This document shows, piece by piece, positions 9,617-19,274 of a DNA stretch of 64,000 nt (the first letter of the stretch is position 1; each line of letters begins with the position of its first letter). The translations under genes and the position numbers were made by a program. The notes under the pieces were generated by a model. It did not search any database. It saw only the letters and a program-made list of their open reading frames with translations, and had not been told where the DNA came from. The stretch is taken from assembly GCA_963709765.1 (NCBI GenBank), contig CAVPXL010000001.1, forward strand, positions 434,001 through 498,000. The letters are read 5' to 3'. This stretch comes from Roseitranquillus sp963709765. Its GTDB lineage: Bacteria > Pseudomonadota > Alphaproteobacteria > Rhodobacterales > Rhodobacteraceae.

Positions 9617-10547
9617 TCAGTGCGGGGCCGGTCGCCCGACCCGCATGATTTCCCACTCTAGCCGAAGGCCGTGCGTTTCCAACACCTTTTCACGAACCCT
9701 CTCGCCCAGCGCCTCCAGATCGGCGGCCGTCGCGTCGCCGGTGTTGATCAGGAAGTTGGGGTGTTTCGCGCTCATCTGCGCGCCGCCGAGGGTGGCGCCG
9801 CGCAAACCGGCGCGGTCGATCAGGTTCCAGGCCTTGAGCTCGTGGCTGTCGTCGGCGCGCCCGGTCGAGGAGAACCCGGCCGGGTTGCGGAAGGTGGAGC
9901 CGGCGCTGCGCTCCTTCGTGGGCTGGCTCGCGTCGCGGGCGGCGAGCTGCGTCGTCCATGCGGGCGGCGAGGTCGTCGGAATCGCCCGGCGGGCCCTCCA
10001 GAACCACTTCGGTGACGATCCAGTCGGCCGGCAGGTCGGTATGGCGGTAGGCGAAGCCCAGGTCGTCGGCGCTCAGATCGACGGTCCGGCCCGCGCGCGT
10101 CACGGCGCGGGCCGTGACGAAGACGTCGGCGAGGTAGCTGCCGTAGCAGCCCGCGTTCATCCGCACCGCGCCGCCCATGGCGCCCGGGATGGTGCGCAGG
10201 AAGGTGAGGTCGACGCCCGCTTCGGCGGCGCGGCGCGCAACATGGGCGTCGAGCGCGGCGGCGCCCGCGGTGACGCGCGTGCCCGCGACATCGATGGCGT
10301 TGAAGCCGCGGCCGAGGCGGACGACCACGCCTTCGATGCCGCCATCGCGCACGATGAGGTTTGAGCCGACGCCGATGGGGAAGACGGGGATGGCGGGGTC
10401 GAGGGCGGCGAGGAACGCGGCCAGGTCATCGGCGTCGGCAGGCTGGAAGAGCCAGTCGGCGGGGCCGCCGACGCGCAGCCAGGTGAGGTCGGCAAGGGCG
10501 CGCGCGCGGCTCAGGCGGCCGCGCACCTCCGGCAGGTCAGGGCTCAT
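9617..10547 (-). CDS. murB: UDP-N-acetylenolpyruvoylglucosamine reductase MurB (frame broken once)
   Basis: MurB is the FAD enzyme that reduces UDP-GlcNAc-enolpyruvate to UDP-MurNAc with NADPH. FAD-binding blocks are LRVGGPADWL, IGVGSNLIVRDGG and TIPGAMGGAVRMNAGCYG. The catalytic serine/arginine region lies in the second frame (AGSTFRNP). The C-terminus KHPNFLINTGDATAADLE is typical. The frames change near 9950, where one extra base accounts for the shift (RMDDQLAARDASQPTKERS after repair). Corrected length is about 309 aa. The ATG at 10547 overlaps the DUF2484 stop. Confidence 0.94.
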
Positions 10548-10804
10548 TCGGTGCCCTGCGCGTCACCGAAGTCGGCCATGTCACCGCGCGCGGGGGGCGA
10601 CAGGAGCCGGCCCAGCAACAGCGTCCCGACGGCCAGTGCGGCCAGCCCGGCCCAGGGCCCGTTCACGCAGGTCAGCCCTCCGAGAAGCGGCACGCCCGAT
10701 ATCACCAGTGCGCGCGCGGCCCAGACCCGGCCCCGGTGCCGCAGGGCTGCCGAAAGCAGGACGCCGGACACCCAGAGCGCCGCCAGAAGAAGCGTGTCGC
10801 TCAT
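10544..10804 (-). CDS. small membrane protein, DUF2484 family
   Basis: An 86-residue protein with two or three hydrophobic stretches (LLLAALWVSGVLLSAAL, then LVISGVPLLGGL and GLAALAVGTLLLGRLL) and a short acidic tail. It resembles the DUF2484 proteins found between murC and murB in Rhodobacterales dcw clusters. It overlaps both neighbours by ATGA junctions, which argues for co-translation. The function is unknown; a membrane helper role in wall synthesis is only a guess from position. Confidence 0.8.
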   Translation of the reverse strand: MSDTLLLAALWVSGVLLSAALRHRGRVWAARALVISGVPLLGGLTCVNGPWAGLAALAVGTLLLGRLLSPPARGDMADFGDAQGTE

Positions 10805-12204
10805 CGCTCCAGCCGCTCCGGCAGGGCGTTGGCCCAGGCGCTGATGGTGCCGGCGCCGAGGCAGACGACCATGTCGCCGGGGCGCCCCTGTTCGCGCACG
10901 AGACGTTCGAGGTCGTCCTCGTCCCTGACGGCGCGGGCGTGGCGGTGGCCGTGGCGGATCAGGCCGGTGACGAGGCTGTCGCGGTCGGCGCCCTCGATCG
11001 GCGCCTCGCCGGCGGGGTAGACATCGACGATGCCCACCACGTCGGCGTCGTTGAAGCAGGTGCAGAAATCCTCGAAGAGCGTCGCGAGGCGGGAATAGCG
11101 GTGCGGCTGGTGGACGGCGATGACGCGGCCCTGTTCGCCGATGGCCTGGCGCGCGGCCCTGAGGACGGCGGCGATCTCGACCGGGTGGTGGCCGTAATCG
11201 TCAATGATGGTGACGCCGTTCACCTCGCCGACCCTGGTGAAGCGCCGGTTGACGCCGCCGAACTTCGCCAGCGCCTCGCGGATCTCGGCGCGCTTCATGC
11301 CGAGGTGGCGGGCGACCGCGATGGCGCCGAGCGCGTTGGAGACGTTGTGATCGCCGGGCATCGGCAGGGTGCAGCCCTCGATCATGGTCCCCTCGTCCTG
11401 CAGGGCCACGTCGAAATGGGCGATGCCCTTGTCGTAGTGCAGGTTCTGCCCGCGCACGTCGGCCTGGGCGTTGAAGCCGAAGGTCACGACCCGGCGGTCG
11501 GTGATCCGGCCCACCAGCGCCTGCACCTCGGGATGGTCGGTGCAGCACACGGCAAGGCCGTAGAAGGGGATGTTGGACACGAAGTCGGTGAAGCCCTGGC
11601 GCAGGTTCTCGATGCTGCCCCAGTGCTCCATGTGTTCGGGGTCGATGTTGGTGACGACCGCGATGGTGGCGGGCAGGCGGTTGAAGGTGCCGTCGCTTTC
11701 GTCGGCCTCCACCACCATCCACTCGCCCTGGCCCGCGCGGGCGTTGGAGCCGTAGGCGTGGATGACGCCGCCGTTGATGACCGTCGGGTCGAGGCCGCCC
11801 GCGTCGAGCAGGGTCGCGACCATGGTGGTGGTGGTGGTCTTGCCGTGGGTTCCGGCCAGCGCGACGTTGGATTTCAGGCGCATGAGCTCGGCCAGCATCT
11901 CGGCGCGGCGCACCACCGGCAGGCCGCGCGCGCGGGCGGCGTCGAGCTCGGTGTTGCCCGGCTTGATGGCCGAGGAGATGACCACCACGGCGGCGCCATC
12001 GAGGTTCGCGCCGTCCTGACCGATGAAGATCGTCGCGCCGAGCCGCTCCAGCCGGTCGGTGATCGGTGTCGCCCTGAGGTCCGAGCCCTGGACCCGGTAG
12101 CCGTGGGTCAGCAGGACCTCGGCGATGCCCGACATGCCGATGCCGCCGATGCCCACGAAGTGGATCGGTCCCATCTCGGTGGGCAACTTGGTGGCTGCGG
12201 CCAT
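10801..12204 (-). CDS. murC: UDP-N-acetylmuramate--L-alanine ligase MurC
   Basis: MurC adds L-alanine to UDP-MurNAc, the first amino-acid step of the wall precursor. Visible are the UDP-binding glycine loop FVGIGGIGMSGIAE, the ATP loop GTHGKTTTTT (about residues 120-130), EADESDGTF, and the C-terminal DDYGHHPVEI and VHQPHRYSR. The ATG at 12204 has GGAGG 7 bp upstream; a longer open frame upstream is the shadow of murG. Length, 467 aa, is normal. It is separated from murG by 19 bp. Confidence 0.97.
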   Translation of the reverse strand: MAAATKLPTEMGPIHFVGIGGIGMSGIAEVLLTHGYRVQGSDLRATPITDRLERLGATIFIGQDGANLDGAAVVVISSAIKPGNTELDAARARGLPVVRRAEMLAELMRLKSNVALAGTHGKTTTTTMVATLLDAGGLDPTVINGGVIHAYGSNARAGQGEWMVVEADESDGTFNRLPATIAVVTNIDPEHMEHWGSIENLRQGFTDFVSNIPFYGLAVCCTDHPEVQALVGRITDRRVVTFGFNAQADVRGQNLHYDKGIAHFDVALQDEGTMIEGCTLPMPGDHNVSNALGAIAVARHLGMKRAEIREALAKFGGVNRRFTRVGEVNGVTIIDDYGHHPVEIAAVLRAARQAIGEQGRVIAVHQPHRYSRLATLFEDFCTCFNDADVVGIVDVYPAGEAPIEGADRDSLVTGLIRHGHRHARAVRDEDDLERLVREQGRPGDMVVCLGAGTISAWANALPERLER

Positions 12205-12223
12205 CACTACGCCTCCGTCCATT

Positions 12224-13328
12224 TCAACTCTCCGCCACGAGATCGCCGGAGGCCAGGGCTTCGACCATGTCGCCAAGGCGCGCCGCCGCCTCGGGCCGCC
12301 CCTGCCCCATCGCGGCGCGGGCCATGCGGCTGGCGGCGTCGGGGTTCTCCAGGACGAGCGCCATCTGGTCGGCGAGGCTGGCGGCGTCGAGCTTCGATTC
12401 CGGGATGCGGATGGCGGCGCCGGCCTCGACCAGGGCGCGCGCATTGGCGGTCTGGTGGTCCTTGGCCGCGGCGGCGAAGGGGATCAGGATCGCCGGGCGG
12501 CCGATCACGCTGAGGTCGGCGATGGTCGACGCGCCGGAGCGGCTGACGACGAGCTGCGCCTCGCAGATGCGGCGGGCGATGTCGTCGAAGAAGGGGCGCA
12601 CCTCGGCGTCGATGCCGGCGCGGGCGTAGGCGTCGGCGACGCGCGGGCCGTCCTCGGCGCGGGCCTGATGGGCGACGCGGACGTTGCGGCGCAGGTCCTG
12701 GGGCAGGGCGGCGACGGCCTCGGGGACGACGTCGGACAGGATGCGTGCGCCCTGGCTGCCGCCGATCACGAGGAGCGACATCGGGTAGTCGCCGGGCGCG
12801 ATGTAGGGCGCGCCCTGGCGCTCCAGCACCGAAGCGCGCACCGGATTGCCGACGTGATAGCCGGGCACGCCGTCGGGGAGAATCGTGGGCCAGACGCCGC
12901 AGGCGATTGCGGCGACGCGGCGGGCGAGAACCTCGTTGACGCGGCCCAGCACGCCGTTCTGTTCGTGGATCATCCGCGGCAGGCGCAGCGTCAGGGCGGC
13001 GACCATCGCCGGGATCGAGGGGTAGCCGCCGAAGCCGACCACCGCCGCCGGCCGGTCGCGCATCATCCGCCAGATCGCGCCGCCCGATCCGCCCGCGATG
13101 CGGAAGGGCACGGCCGCCCGGGCGAGGGTCCCGCCGCGCGCGAAGGTGGCCGAGGCCGTCACGTCGACCCCGACCGCGTCGGGAAAGCCGCGCAGCGTAG
13201 CGCGCGCCGCGCTCGTCGGTGGCGAGGCGCACCCGCCAGCCGCGATCGAGCATCTCCTCGGCCAGCGCCTGGGCCGGGAACAGGTGTCCGCCCGTTCCGC
13301 CCGCCGCGATGACCAGGAGCGGCGCCAT
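12224..13328 (-). CDS. murG: N-acetylglucosaminyltransferase MurG (frame broken once)
   Basis: MurG is the peripheral inner-membrane enzyme that adds GlcNAc to lipid I, making lipid II. The N-terminal frame starts MAPLLVIAAGGTGGH, the glycine loop of the acceptor domain. The second frame has GFGGYPSIP, HEQNGVLGRVN, LLVIGGSQGARILSDVVPE and the UDP-sugar site VVSRSGASTIADL. The frames meet near 13194, where removal of one base gives RYARGFPDAVG. Corrected length is about 367 aa. The start shares one base with the ftsW stop (TGATG). Confidence 0.95.
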
Positions 13329-14494
13329 CAGCCGCGCCTCAGCAGCAGGTCGCCGATCTCGCCCTGGGGCCGGGTGCGGGTGAAGGCCATCAGCATGCCC
13401 ATCGCGATGCCGGTGGCGATCAGCGAGGAGCCGCCGTAGCTGACGAAGGGCAGCGTCATGCCCTTGGCGGGCAGGAGCCGCACGGCGACGCCCATGTTGA
13501 TCATCGCCTGCACCCCGAAGATGCAGACGAGGCCGGTGCCCGCGAGCCGGATGAAGGGATCGCGCTCGCGCATCAGGCGCATCAGCGAGCGCACGACCAC
13601 GAGCGCGTAGAGGCCGATGAGGGTGGCGACGAGGACCAGCCCGTATTCCTCGGCCGCCACCGCGATGATGAAGTCGGTATGCGCGTCGGGGAGCGACCAT
13701 TTCACCTGCCCCTCGCCGACGCCGACGCCGAAGAAGCCGCCCTCCATGATGGCGTTGGTGGCGTAGCCGAGCTGTGTGGTCGGGTCGAGGTCTGGCGACA
13801 GGAAGCCGTCGATGCGGCGCGCGAAGTGCTCGGACGCGTTGTAGGAGAAGACCCCCACCCCGACCGTCAGCGCGGCCAGCACGACGAGCAGAAGGATCGG
13901 CGCGCCGGCGACGAAATACATGACACCCCAGCCGAAGAGGATCAGGCAGGCCTGGCCGAAATCGGGCTGCATCGCCAGGAAAGCCGACGATCACGATCGT
14001 CAGCATCAGCGACATGCGCTTGCCCGGCGGCCCGGCGACCTCGGTGGAGGCCGCGATCATCCATGCGGCGGTGACGACGAAGCCGGGCTTGAGGAACTCC
14101 GAGGGCTGCACCGAGCCGAAGCCCAGCGAATACCAGCGCACCGCGCCCTTGCCGAAATCGGTGCCGAGGACCGGCAGCAGCGCCAGCGCGACGAAAGCGG
14201 CGGCGAACCCGATCACCGCGAGGCGGCGCACCTGCACCGGCGTCATCATCGTGGTGAAGCGTCATCGCCACCAGCGCCACGACGCCGAACACCGCCTGCC
14301 GCTGGACGAAGTAGAAGGGCTCCAGCCCGTTGCGCGCGGCCAGCGGAGGCGACGCCGCGAGGCCGAGCAGGATGCCGGTTCCGAAGAGCAAGCAGGATGC
14401 AGGCCATCGACCACTTGTCGACCGTCCGCCACCAGCGTGGAAGGATCGGTTCGCCGTCCCGCACGGGGACCGCGCCGTACACCATTTCGGTCAT
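13328..14494 (-). CDS. ftsW: lipid II polymerase FtsW (frame broken three times)
   Basis: FtsW is the SEDS-family septal glycosyltransferase, a polytopic inner-membrane protein that works with FtsI. Consecutive frames supply the cytoplasmic N-terminus MTEMVYGAVPV, then LEPFYFVQRQAVFG, GAVRWYSLGFGSVQPSEFLK with the conserved QPSE, AMQPDFGQACLI, and the C-terminal PFVSYGGSSLIATG. Frame changes near 14390, 14256 and 13980 are each explained by one extra A on the plus strand in a short A run. Three insertions restore a 387-aa protein of normal size. The start at 14494 lies 122 bp from the opposite-strand gene. Confidence 0.93.
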
Positions 14495-14615
14495 GGAACG
14501 TGCCTGATCACTGCCTGCCCTGCCCGTTTTCCGGGTCTGTCCATCCAACTCTAGCGCGAACGGCACCGGTCGGCGCCAGAGTGTTACCGCATTCATGCCA
14601 AACGCGGAGGCGCCC

Positions 14616-15219
14616 ATGTCCGACCTTACGCTCAGCTGTTCCTGCGGGGAAGTTACGGGCCGCCTTGGCCCCGTCGCGCCGGCGCATGGCACGCGCCTCG
14701 TCTGCTATTGCGCCGATTGTCAGGCATATGCGCGGCATCTGGGACCATGCGGAGGTGCTCGACCCGGCGGGAGGCACGGACATCTTCCAGACCGTGACGG
14801 ACCGGATCGTCATCGAGCGCGGGCGCGGACAAGCTCGCCTGCCTGAAGATGACCCGGCGCGGGCCGCTGCGCTGGTACGCGAGCTGCTGCGGAATGCCGC
14901 TGGCCAACAGCGCGCCGGTCGCGGCGATCCCGTTCGCGGGGGTGATGACACCGCGGCGCTGCGCGGCGATCGGGACGCGGCTGCTCGGGCCCGGTCGTCG
15001 CACGGGTGAACACCGCGTCGGCACAACCGGGAGGCGATTCGCCACGCAAGGACAAGGGGCTGACGCTGGTCGTTCACGCGGTTCGCGCGCTTGGCCTTTG
15101 CCGGTCGGATGGCGGGGGCGCACAAGCCGTCGCCGTTCTTTGATGCGCGAGAGCGGCGGCCCGTGGCGGAGGTGCAGCAGCTGGACCCGAAGACGCGCCG
15201 CGCCGCCTACAGGCGTTAG
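14616..15219 (+). CDS. DUF6151-type small protein on the opposite strand (frame broken four times)
   Basis: The ATG at 14616 has GGAGG 6 bp upstream and begins MSDLTLSCSCGEVTGRLG. It then has VCYCADCQAYARHLG, so paired CxC and CxxC motifs resemble GFA/DUF6151 proteins, which may bind zinc. Later blocks are LDPAGGTDIFQTVTDRIVIE, LRWYASCCGMPLANS and KPSPFFDARERRPVAEVQ. They lie in successive frames that change near 14745, 14821, 14990 and 15093, each at a duplicated base. Repair gives about 199 aa. The stop overlaps the murD stop by 4 bp in convergent orientation. It is antisense inside the dcw run, and its role is unknown. Confidence 0.75.
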
Positions 15220-16628
15220 GCGGGACGGGCTTCGAGCGCGCGGACCCGGGCCACGAAATCGTCGCCGCGGGCCTCGAAATCGGCGTACTGGTCGAAGCTG
15301 GCCGCGGCGGGCGCGAGAAGCACCGTGTCGCCCGGGCGCGCGTTGGCCGCGGCCTGGCGCACGGCGGTTTCCATGTCGCCGCAGACCTCGTGCGGGCGTC
15401 TCGCCGAGCTGCAGCGCGAAGTCCCGCGCCGAATGGCCGATGAGATAGGCCCGCGCGACGCGGCCGAAATGGGGCGCCAGACCGGTGATGCCGCCTTCCT
15501 TGCCGAGGCCGCCCGCGATCCAGTGGATCCGGTCGAACGCCTGCAGCGCCTTGGCCGCGCTGTCGGCGTTGGTGGCCTTGCTGTCGTTGACGAAGATGAC
15601 GCCGCCGATCTCGGCGACGCGCTGGGAGCGGTGCGGCAGGCCGGCGAAGCTGCGCAGGCCGGCCTCGATGGCGCGCGGCGACAGGCCGACCGCCCGCAGC
15701 GCGGCGTAGGCGGCGCAGGCGTTCTGGTGGTTGTGGGCCCCCGGAAGGCCGGGGATCTCGCGCAGATCGACCGAGGCGACCTGCCGGCCGCGGCGGAATT
15801 CGGCAAGGAACCCCTTGCGGGCGAAGACGGACCAGCCGGTCGGGCCGAGCTTGCGGCCCGACGAGATCCGGATCAGCCGCGTGTCGTCGGCACCCTCGGC
15901 CAGACGGTCGGCGAGGAACCGGCCCTCGGGCTCGTCGACGCCGACCACCGCATGGTCCGGCCCGCCCTCCACGAAGAGCCGTCGCTTGGCCGCGAAATAG
16001 CCGCCGAGCCCGCCGTGCCGGTCGAGATGGTCGGGTGTGAGGTTGGTGAAGACCGCGACATCGGGGGTGAGCGCGCGCGCCAGCTCGATCTGGTAGGACG
16101 ACAGCTCCAGCACCACGATCCCGCCATCCTCGGGCGGATCGATGTCGAGCACGCCGCGCCCGATGTTGCCGGCAAGCTGCGCCGGGCGGCCCTCGGCCTC
16201 GAGGATGTGGTGGATCAGCGCCGATGTGGTCGATTTGCCGTTCGAGCCGGTAACCGCGATCACCTTCGGCACGGTGTCGTGGCGCGCCCAGTCCTCGACC
16301 GCGAGCGAGCGGAAGAAGAGGCCGATGTCGTTGTCCAGCGGCACGCCCGCCTCCATCGCCGCCGCGATCAGGCGGTGCGGCGCGGGGTAGAGGTGCGGCG
16401 ATGCCGGGCGACACGATCAGGGCGGCCACGTCGCGCCAGGCGCCCGGTGCGCCAAGGTCGTGCAGGCGGAACCCTTCCGCTTCGGCGGCCGCGCGGCTCT
16501 CGGCGCTGTCGTCCCACAGGAGCGGCTCGGCCCCGCCGGCCGCCAGCGCGCGCGCCGCGGCCCGCCCGGAGCGGCCCAGACCCAGGACCGCCACCCGTGC
16601 GCCTGCATGGCCGCAGGACCGGGATCAT
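15216..16628 (-). CDS. murD: UDP-N-acetylmuramoylalanine--D-glutamate ligase MurD (frame broken three times)
   Basis: MurD adds D-glutamate to UDP-MurNAc-L-Ala. The N-terminal frame gives VAVLGLGRSGRAAARAL. The middle frame gives the ATP loop VTGSNGKSTTSALIHH, LELSSYQIE, TPDHLDRHGG, GAHNHQNACAAY and VNDSKATN. The last frame gives CGDMETAV and LLAPAAASFDQ. The start at ATG 16628 (MIPV) is supported by relatives but needs a frame repair near 16595; a GTG at 16594 is the alternative. Other shifts lie near 16398 and 15395, all one-base insertions. Corrected length is about 469 aa. Confidence 0.93.
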
Positions 16629-16658
16629 CGCACAGGCCCGCCGGCGCGGCAGCGCCGG

Positions 16659-16710
16659 CGCGGCCCAACGCCCGGCAAGCGCGGCAGCGCGCAGTCGGGG
16701 GGCGGGAGCG
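16659..16710. repeat. dispersed intergenic repeat, copy B
   Basis: The second copy of the 52-bp repeat at 2021-2072, here in the 97-bp gap between mraY and murD. A short GC-rich palindromic stretch (ggcgcggcagcgccggcg) precedes it. The match, with few changes, in two unrelated gaps points to a dispersed element rather than coding constraint. Confidence 0.75.
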
Positions 16711-16725
16711 CCCAGGCCCGAGCCA

Positions 16726-17811
16726 TCAGCGGACCTTCAGCGTGGCGAGGCCGATCAGCGCCAGGATCAGCGAGATGATCCAGAACCGGATGACGATCTG
16801 CGGCTCGGCCCAGCCCTGCTTCTCGAAGTGGTGGTGAATCGGCGCCATCAGGAACACCCGCCGCCCCGTGCGCTTGAAGTAGAAGACCTGCACGATGACG
16901 CTCATCGCCTCGATCACGAACAGGCCACCGACGATCGCCAGGACGATCTCGTGCTTGGTGGCCACCGCGATCGCGCCCAGTGCGCCGCCGAGCGCGAGGC
17001 TGCCGGTGTCACCCATGAACACCGCCGCCGGCGGGGCGTTGTACCACAGGAACCCGAGGCCGCCGCCGATCAGCCCGGCGCAGAAGATCAGGATCTCGCC
17101 CGTTCCCGGCACGTAATGGACGTCGAGGTAGTCGGTGAAGTCCACGCGCCCGACCGCATAGCTGATCACGCCGAGGGTCGCGGCGGCGATCATCACCGGC
17201 ATGATCGCCAGCCCGTCGAGCCCGTCGGTCAGGTTCACCGCGTTGGCCGCGCCCACGATCACCAGCATCGCGAACGGCACGAAGACCACGCCGAGGTTGA
17301 GCAGCAGCTCCTTGAACACCGGGAACGCCAGGCGCCAGGACAGCTCGTCGGGATGGACCGTCGCCGCCCAGATCCCCGCCAGCGCCGCGACCGCGAGCCC
17401 GATGCCGAAGCGCACCCGCCCCGGTATCCCACGATGGCTCGAGCGGCTGACCTTGTGGTAATCGTCCACGAAGCCGATGAGCCCGAACGACATGGTCACG
17501 AACAGGATCAGCCAGACATAGGGGTTGTCGAGCCGGGCCCAGAGCAGGGTCGACACGACCAGCGCCCCCAGGATCAGCACGCCGCCCATCGTCGGTGTGC
17601 CCGCCTTGGTGACGATATGGCTTTCGGGCCCGTCGTCGCGGATCGGCTGGCCGAACTTCTGCCGCTTGCGCAACAGCGCGATCAGGGGCCGCCCGAACAG
17701 GAAACCGAAGATCAGCGCGGTGAAGAACGCGCCGCCCGCCCGGAAGGTGATGTAGCGAAAGAGGTTGAAGAAGTCGCCGCCATCGGAAAGCGCAGTCAGC
17801 CAGAAGAGCAT
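16726..17811 (-). CDS. mraY: phospho-N-acetylmuramoyl-pentapeptide transferase MraY
   Basis: MraY is the polytopic inner-membrane enzyme that transfers phospho-MurNAc-pentapeptide to undecaprenyl phosphate, giving lipid I. About ten membrane segments can be traced. Family signatures are PTMGGVLIL, the acidic GLIGFVDDYHKV, NAVNLTDGLDGLAI, FMGDTGSLALGGALG and APIHHHFEKQGW. I choose the ATG at 17811 (MLFWLTALSDGGDFFN), which shares one base with the murF stop. A GTG one codon upstream is possible. Length is 361 aa. Confidence 0.97.
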   Translation of the reverse strand: MLFWLTALSDGGDFFNLFRYITFRAGGAFFTALIFGFLFGRPLIALLRKRQKFGQPIRDDGPESHIVTKAGTPTMGGVLILGALVVSTLLWARLDNPYVWLILFVTMSFGLIGFVDDYHKVSRSSHRGIPGRVRFGIGLAVAALAGIWAATVHPDELSWRLAFPVFKELLLNLGVVFVPFAMLVIVGAANAVNLTDGLDGLAIMPVMIAAATLGVISYAVGRVDFTDYLDVHYVPGTGEILIFCAGLIGGGLGFLWYNAPPAAVFMGDTGSLALGGALGAIAVATKHEIVLAIVGGLFVIEAMSVIVQVFYFKRTGRRVFLMAPIHHHFEKQGWAEPQIVIRFWIISLILALIGLATLKVR

Positions 17812-19256
17812 CACTCCGCCCCCGTCATGTGGTCGGGCGCCGGATGCCCGAGTTTGCGGATCGCGTCAACGACGAGGCTTACGCGGCTGGCCTTGGACCC
17901 CTTGACCAGCACCACGTCGCCCGCATCGAAGAGCTCGTGGACGCGACGCGCGATCTCGCCGGCCTCCTCGGACCACTCGCCCCGTCGATCCTCCGGCAAT
18001 GCCTGGTGGAGTGCGCGCATTCGCGGCCCGACGCAATGGACCTTCGCCACGCGCTCCATCGCCGGATGGCGCGCCAGCGCCGCGTGCAGGCTGGTCTCGT
18101 CCGGACCCAGTTCGAGCATGTCGCCCAGAACCGCGATGCGCCGCCCCCGCACGATGCGGCCGACATTGTCGCGTGTTTTGGCCGCGCCCAGCGTGTCGAG
18201 AGCCGCGGCCATGGAGGCGGGGTTGGCGTTGAAGGCGTCGTCGAGCAGATCGATCGTCAGGTGGTCCTCGACGATGTCCAGGACGATCGTCTCGCGCCTG
18301 CCGCGTCCGTCCGGCGGCGCCCAGGCGGCCAGCGCGACGGCCGCCAGCGCCCGATCGGCCCCGAGCGCGCTCACGGCGGCAAACACACCCATGGCGTTCA
18401 CCGCGAAATGCCGCCCCGCCGTCCCGATCTTGAACAGGAACTTCGTCCGCCAGGCGCGCCCTTCGGCGACGGTCAGGTCGCGCGTCAGCTCCACATGGGT
18501 GAGACGGTGGTGATTGTCCGGCCCTTCGCCGAAGCGGACGATCCGGGCGCCCGCGCGCCGGGCCGCCTCTTCGAGGATCGGCGTGGTCGTCAGATCGCCC
18601 CTGATGATCGCCGTGCCGTCGGCCTCGAGTCCGTCGAAGATCGCCGCCTTCTCCCGCGCGATGGCGTCGATATCCGCAAAGGCCGCCAGATGCGCCGGCG
18701 CGATCGTGGTGATCATCGCCACATGCGGGCGCGCCAGCCGGGCCAGCGGCGCGATCTCGCCGGGATGGTTCATGCCCACCTCGATGACGGCGAAATCGGC
18801 GTCGCGCGGCAGGCGCGCGAGGGTCAGGGGCACGCCCCAGTGGTTGTTGTAGCTCGCTTCGGCGGCGTGGACCCGGCCCTGCCCCGCGAGCGCGGTGCGC
18901 AGCATTTCCTTGGTGGAGGTCTTGCCGACGGACCCGGTCACCGCGACGACCCGGGCACCGCTGCGCGCCCGGCCCGCGCGGCCAAGCGCCGTCAGGCCGT
19001 CCAGTACGTCGTCCACGATCAGGAGCGGCGCGGACGGATCGACGCCATTCGGCAGATGGCCGACCATCGCCGCAGCTGCCCCCTTGTCCAGCGCCTCCGC
19101 GACGAAATCGTGCCCGTCGCGCACGTCCTTCAGCGCGACGAACAGATCGCCGGGCCGCAGCGTGCGGGTGTCGATGGAAACGCCAGTGGCCTCCCACGCG
19201 CCGTGCGCGACACCGCCCGTGGCGCTTGCGGCCTCGGCTGCCGGCCAGAGGCTCAT
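17811..19256 (-). CDS. murF: UDP-MurNAc-tripeptide--D-Ala-D-Ala ligase MurF
   Basis: MurF attaches the D-Ala-D-Ala made by Ddl to the UDP-MurNAc-tripeptide, finishing the cytoplasmic precursor. The N-terminal domain has GVSIDTRTLRPGDLFVALK. The ATP loop is VTGSVGKTSTKEML, followed by EASYNNHWGVPLTL, EVGMNHPGEI and the C-terminal DAFNANPASM and VLGDMLELG. Length, 481 aa, is normal. The stop couples to mraY, and murE ends 18 bp upstream. Confidence 0.97.
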   Translation of the reverse strand: MSLWPAAEAASATGGVAHGAWEATGVSIDTRTLRPGDLFVALKDVRDGHDFVAEALDKGAAAAMVGHLPNGVDPSAPLLIVDDVLDGLTALGRAGRARSGARVVAVTGSVGKTSTKEMLRTALAGQGRVHAAEASYNNHWGVPLTLARLPRDADFAVIEVGMNHPGEIAPLARLARPHVAMITTIAPAHLAAFADIDAIAREKAAIFDGLEADGTAIIRGDLTTTPILEEAARRAGARIVRFGEGPDNHHRLTHVELTRDLTVAEGRAWRTKFLFKIGTAGRHFAVNAMGVFAAVSALGADRALAAVALAAWAPPDGRGRRETIVLDIVEDHLTIDLLDDAFNANPASMAAALDTLGAAKTRDNVGRIVRGRRIAVLGDMLELGPDETSLHAALARHPAMERVAKVHCVGPRMRALHQALPEDRRGEWSEEAGEIARRVHELFDAGDVVLVKGSKASRVSLVVDAIRKLGHPAPDHMTGAE

Positions 19257-19274
19257 GCGGACCGGCCCGCGCGG

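Noticed and set aside
13328..16628. Programmed frameshifting in ftsW and murD
   Set aside because: There are several shifts per gene at unrelated sites without slippery sequences or pseudoknots, and neighbouring genes show the same one-base pattern. Sequence error is simpler.
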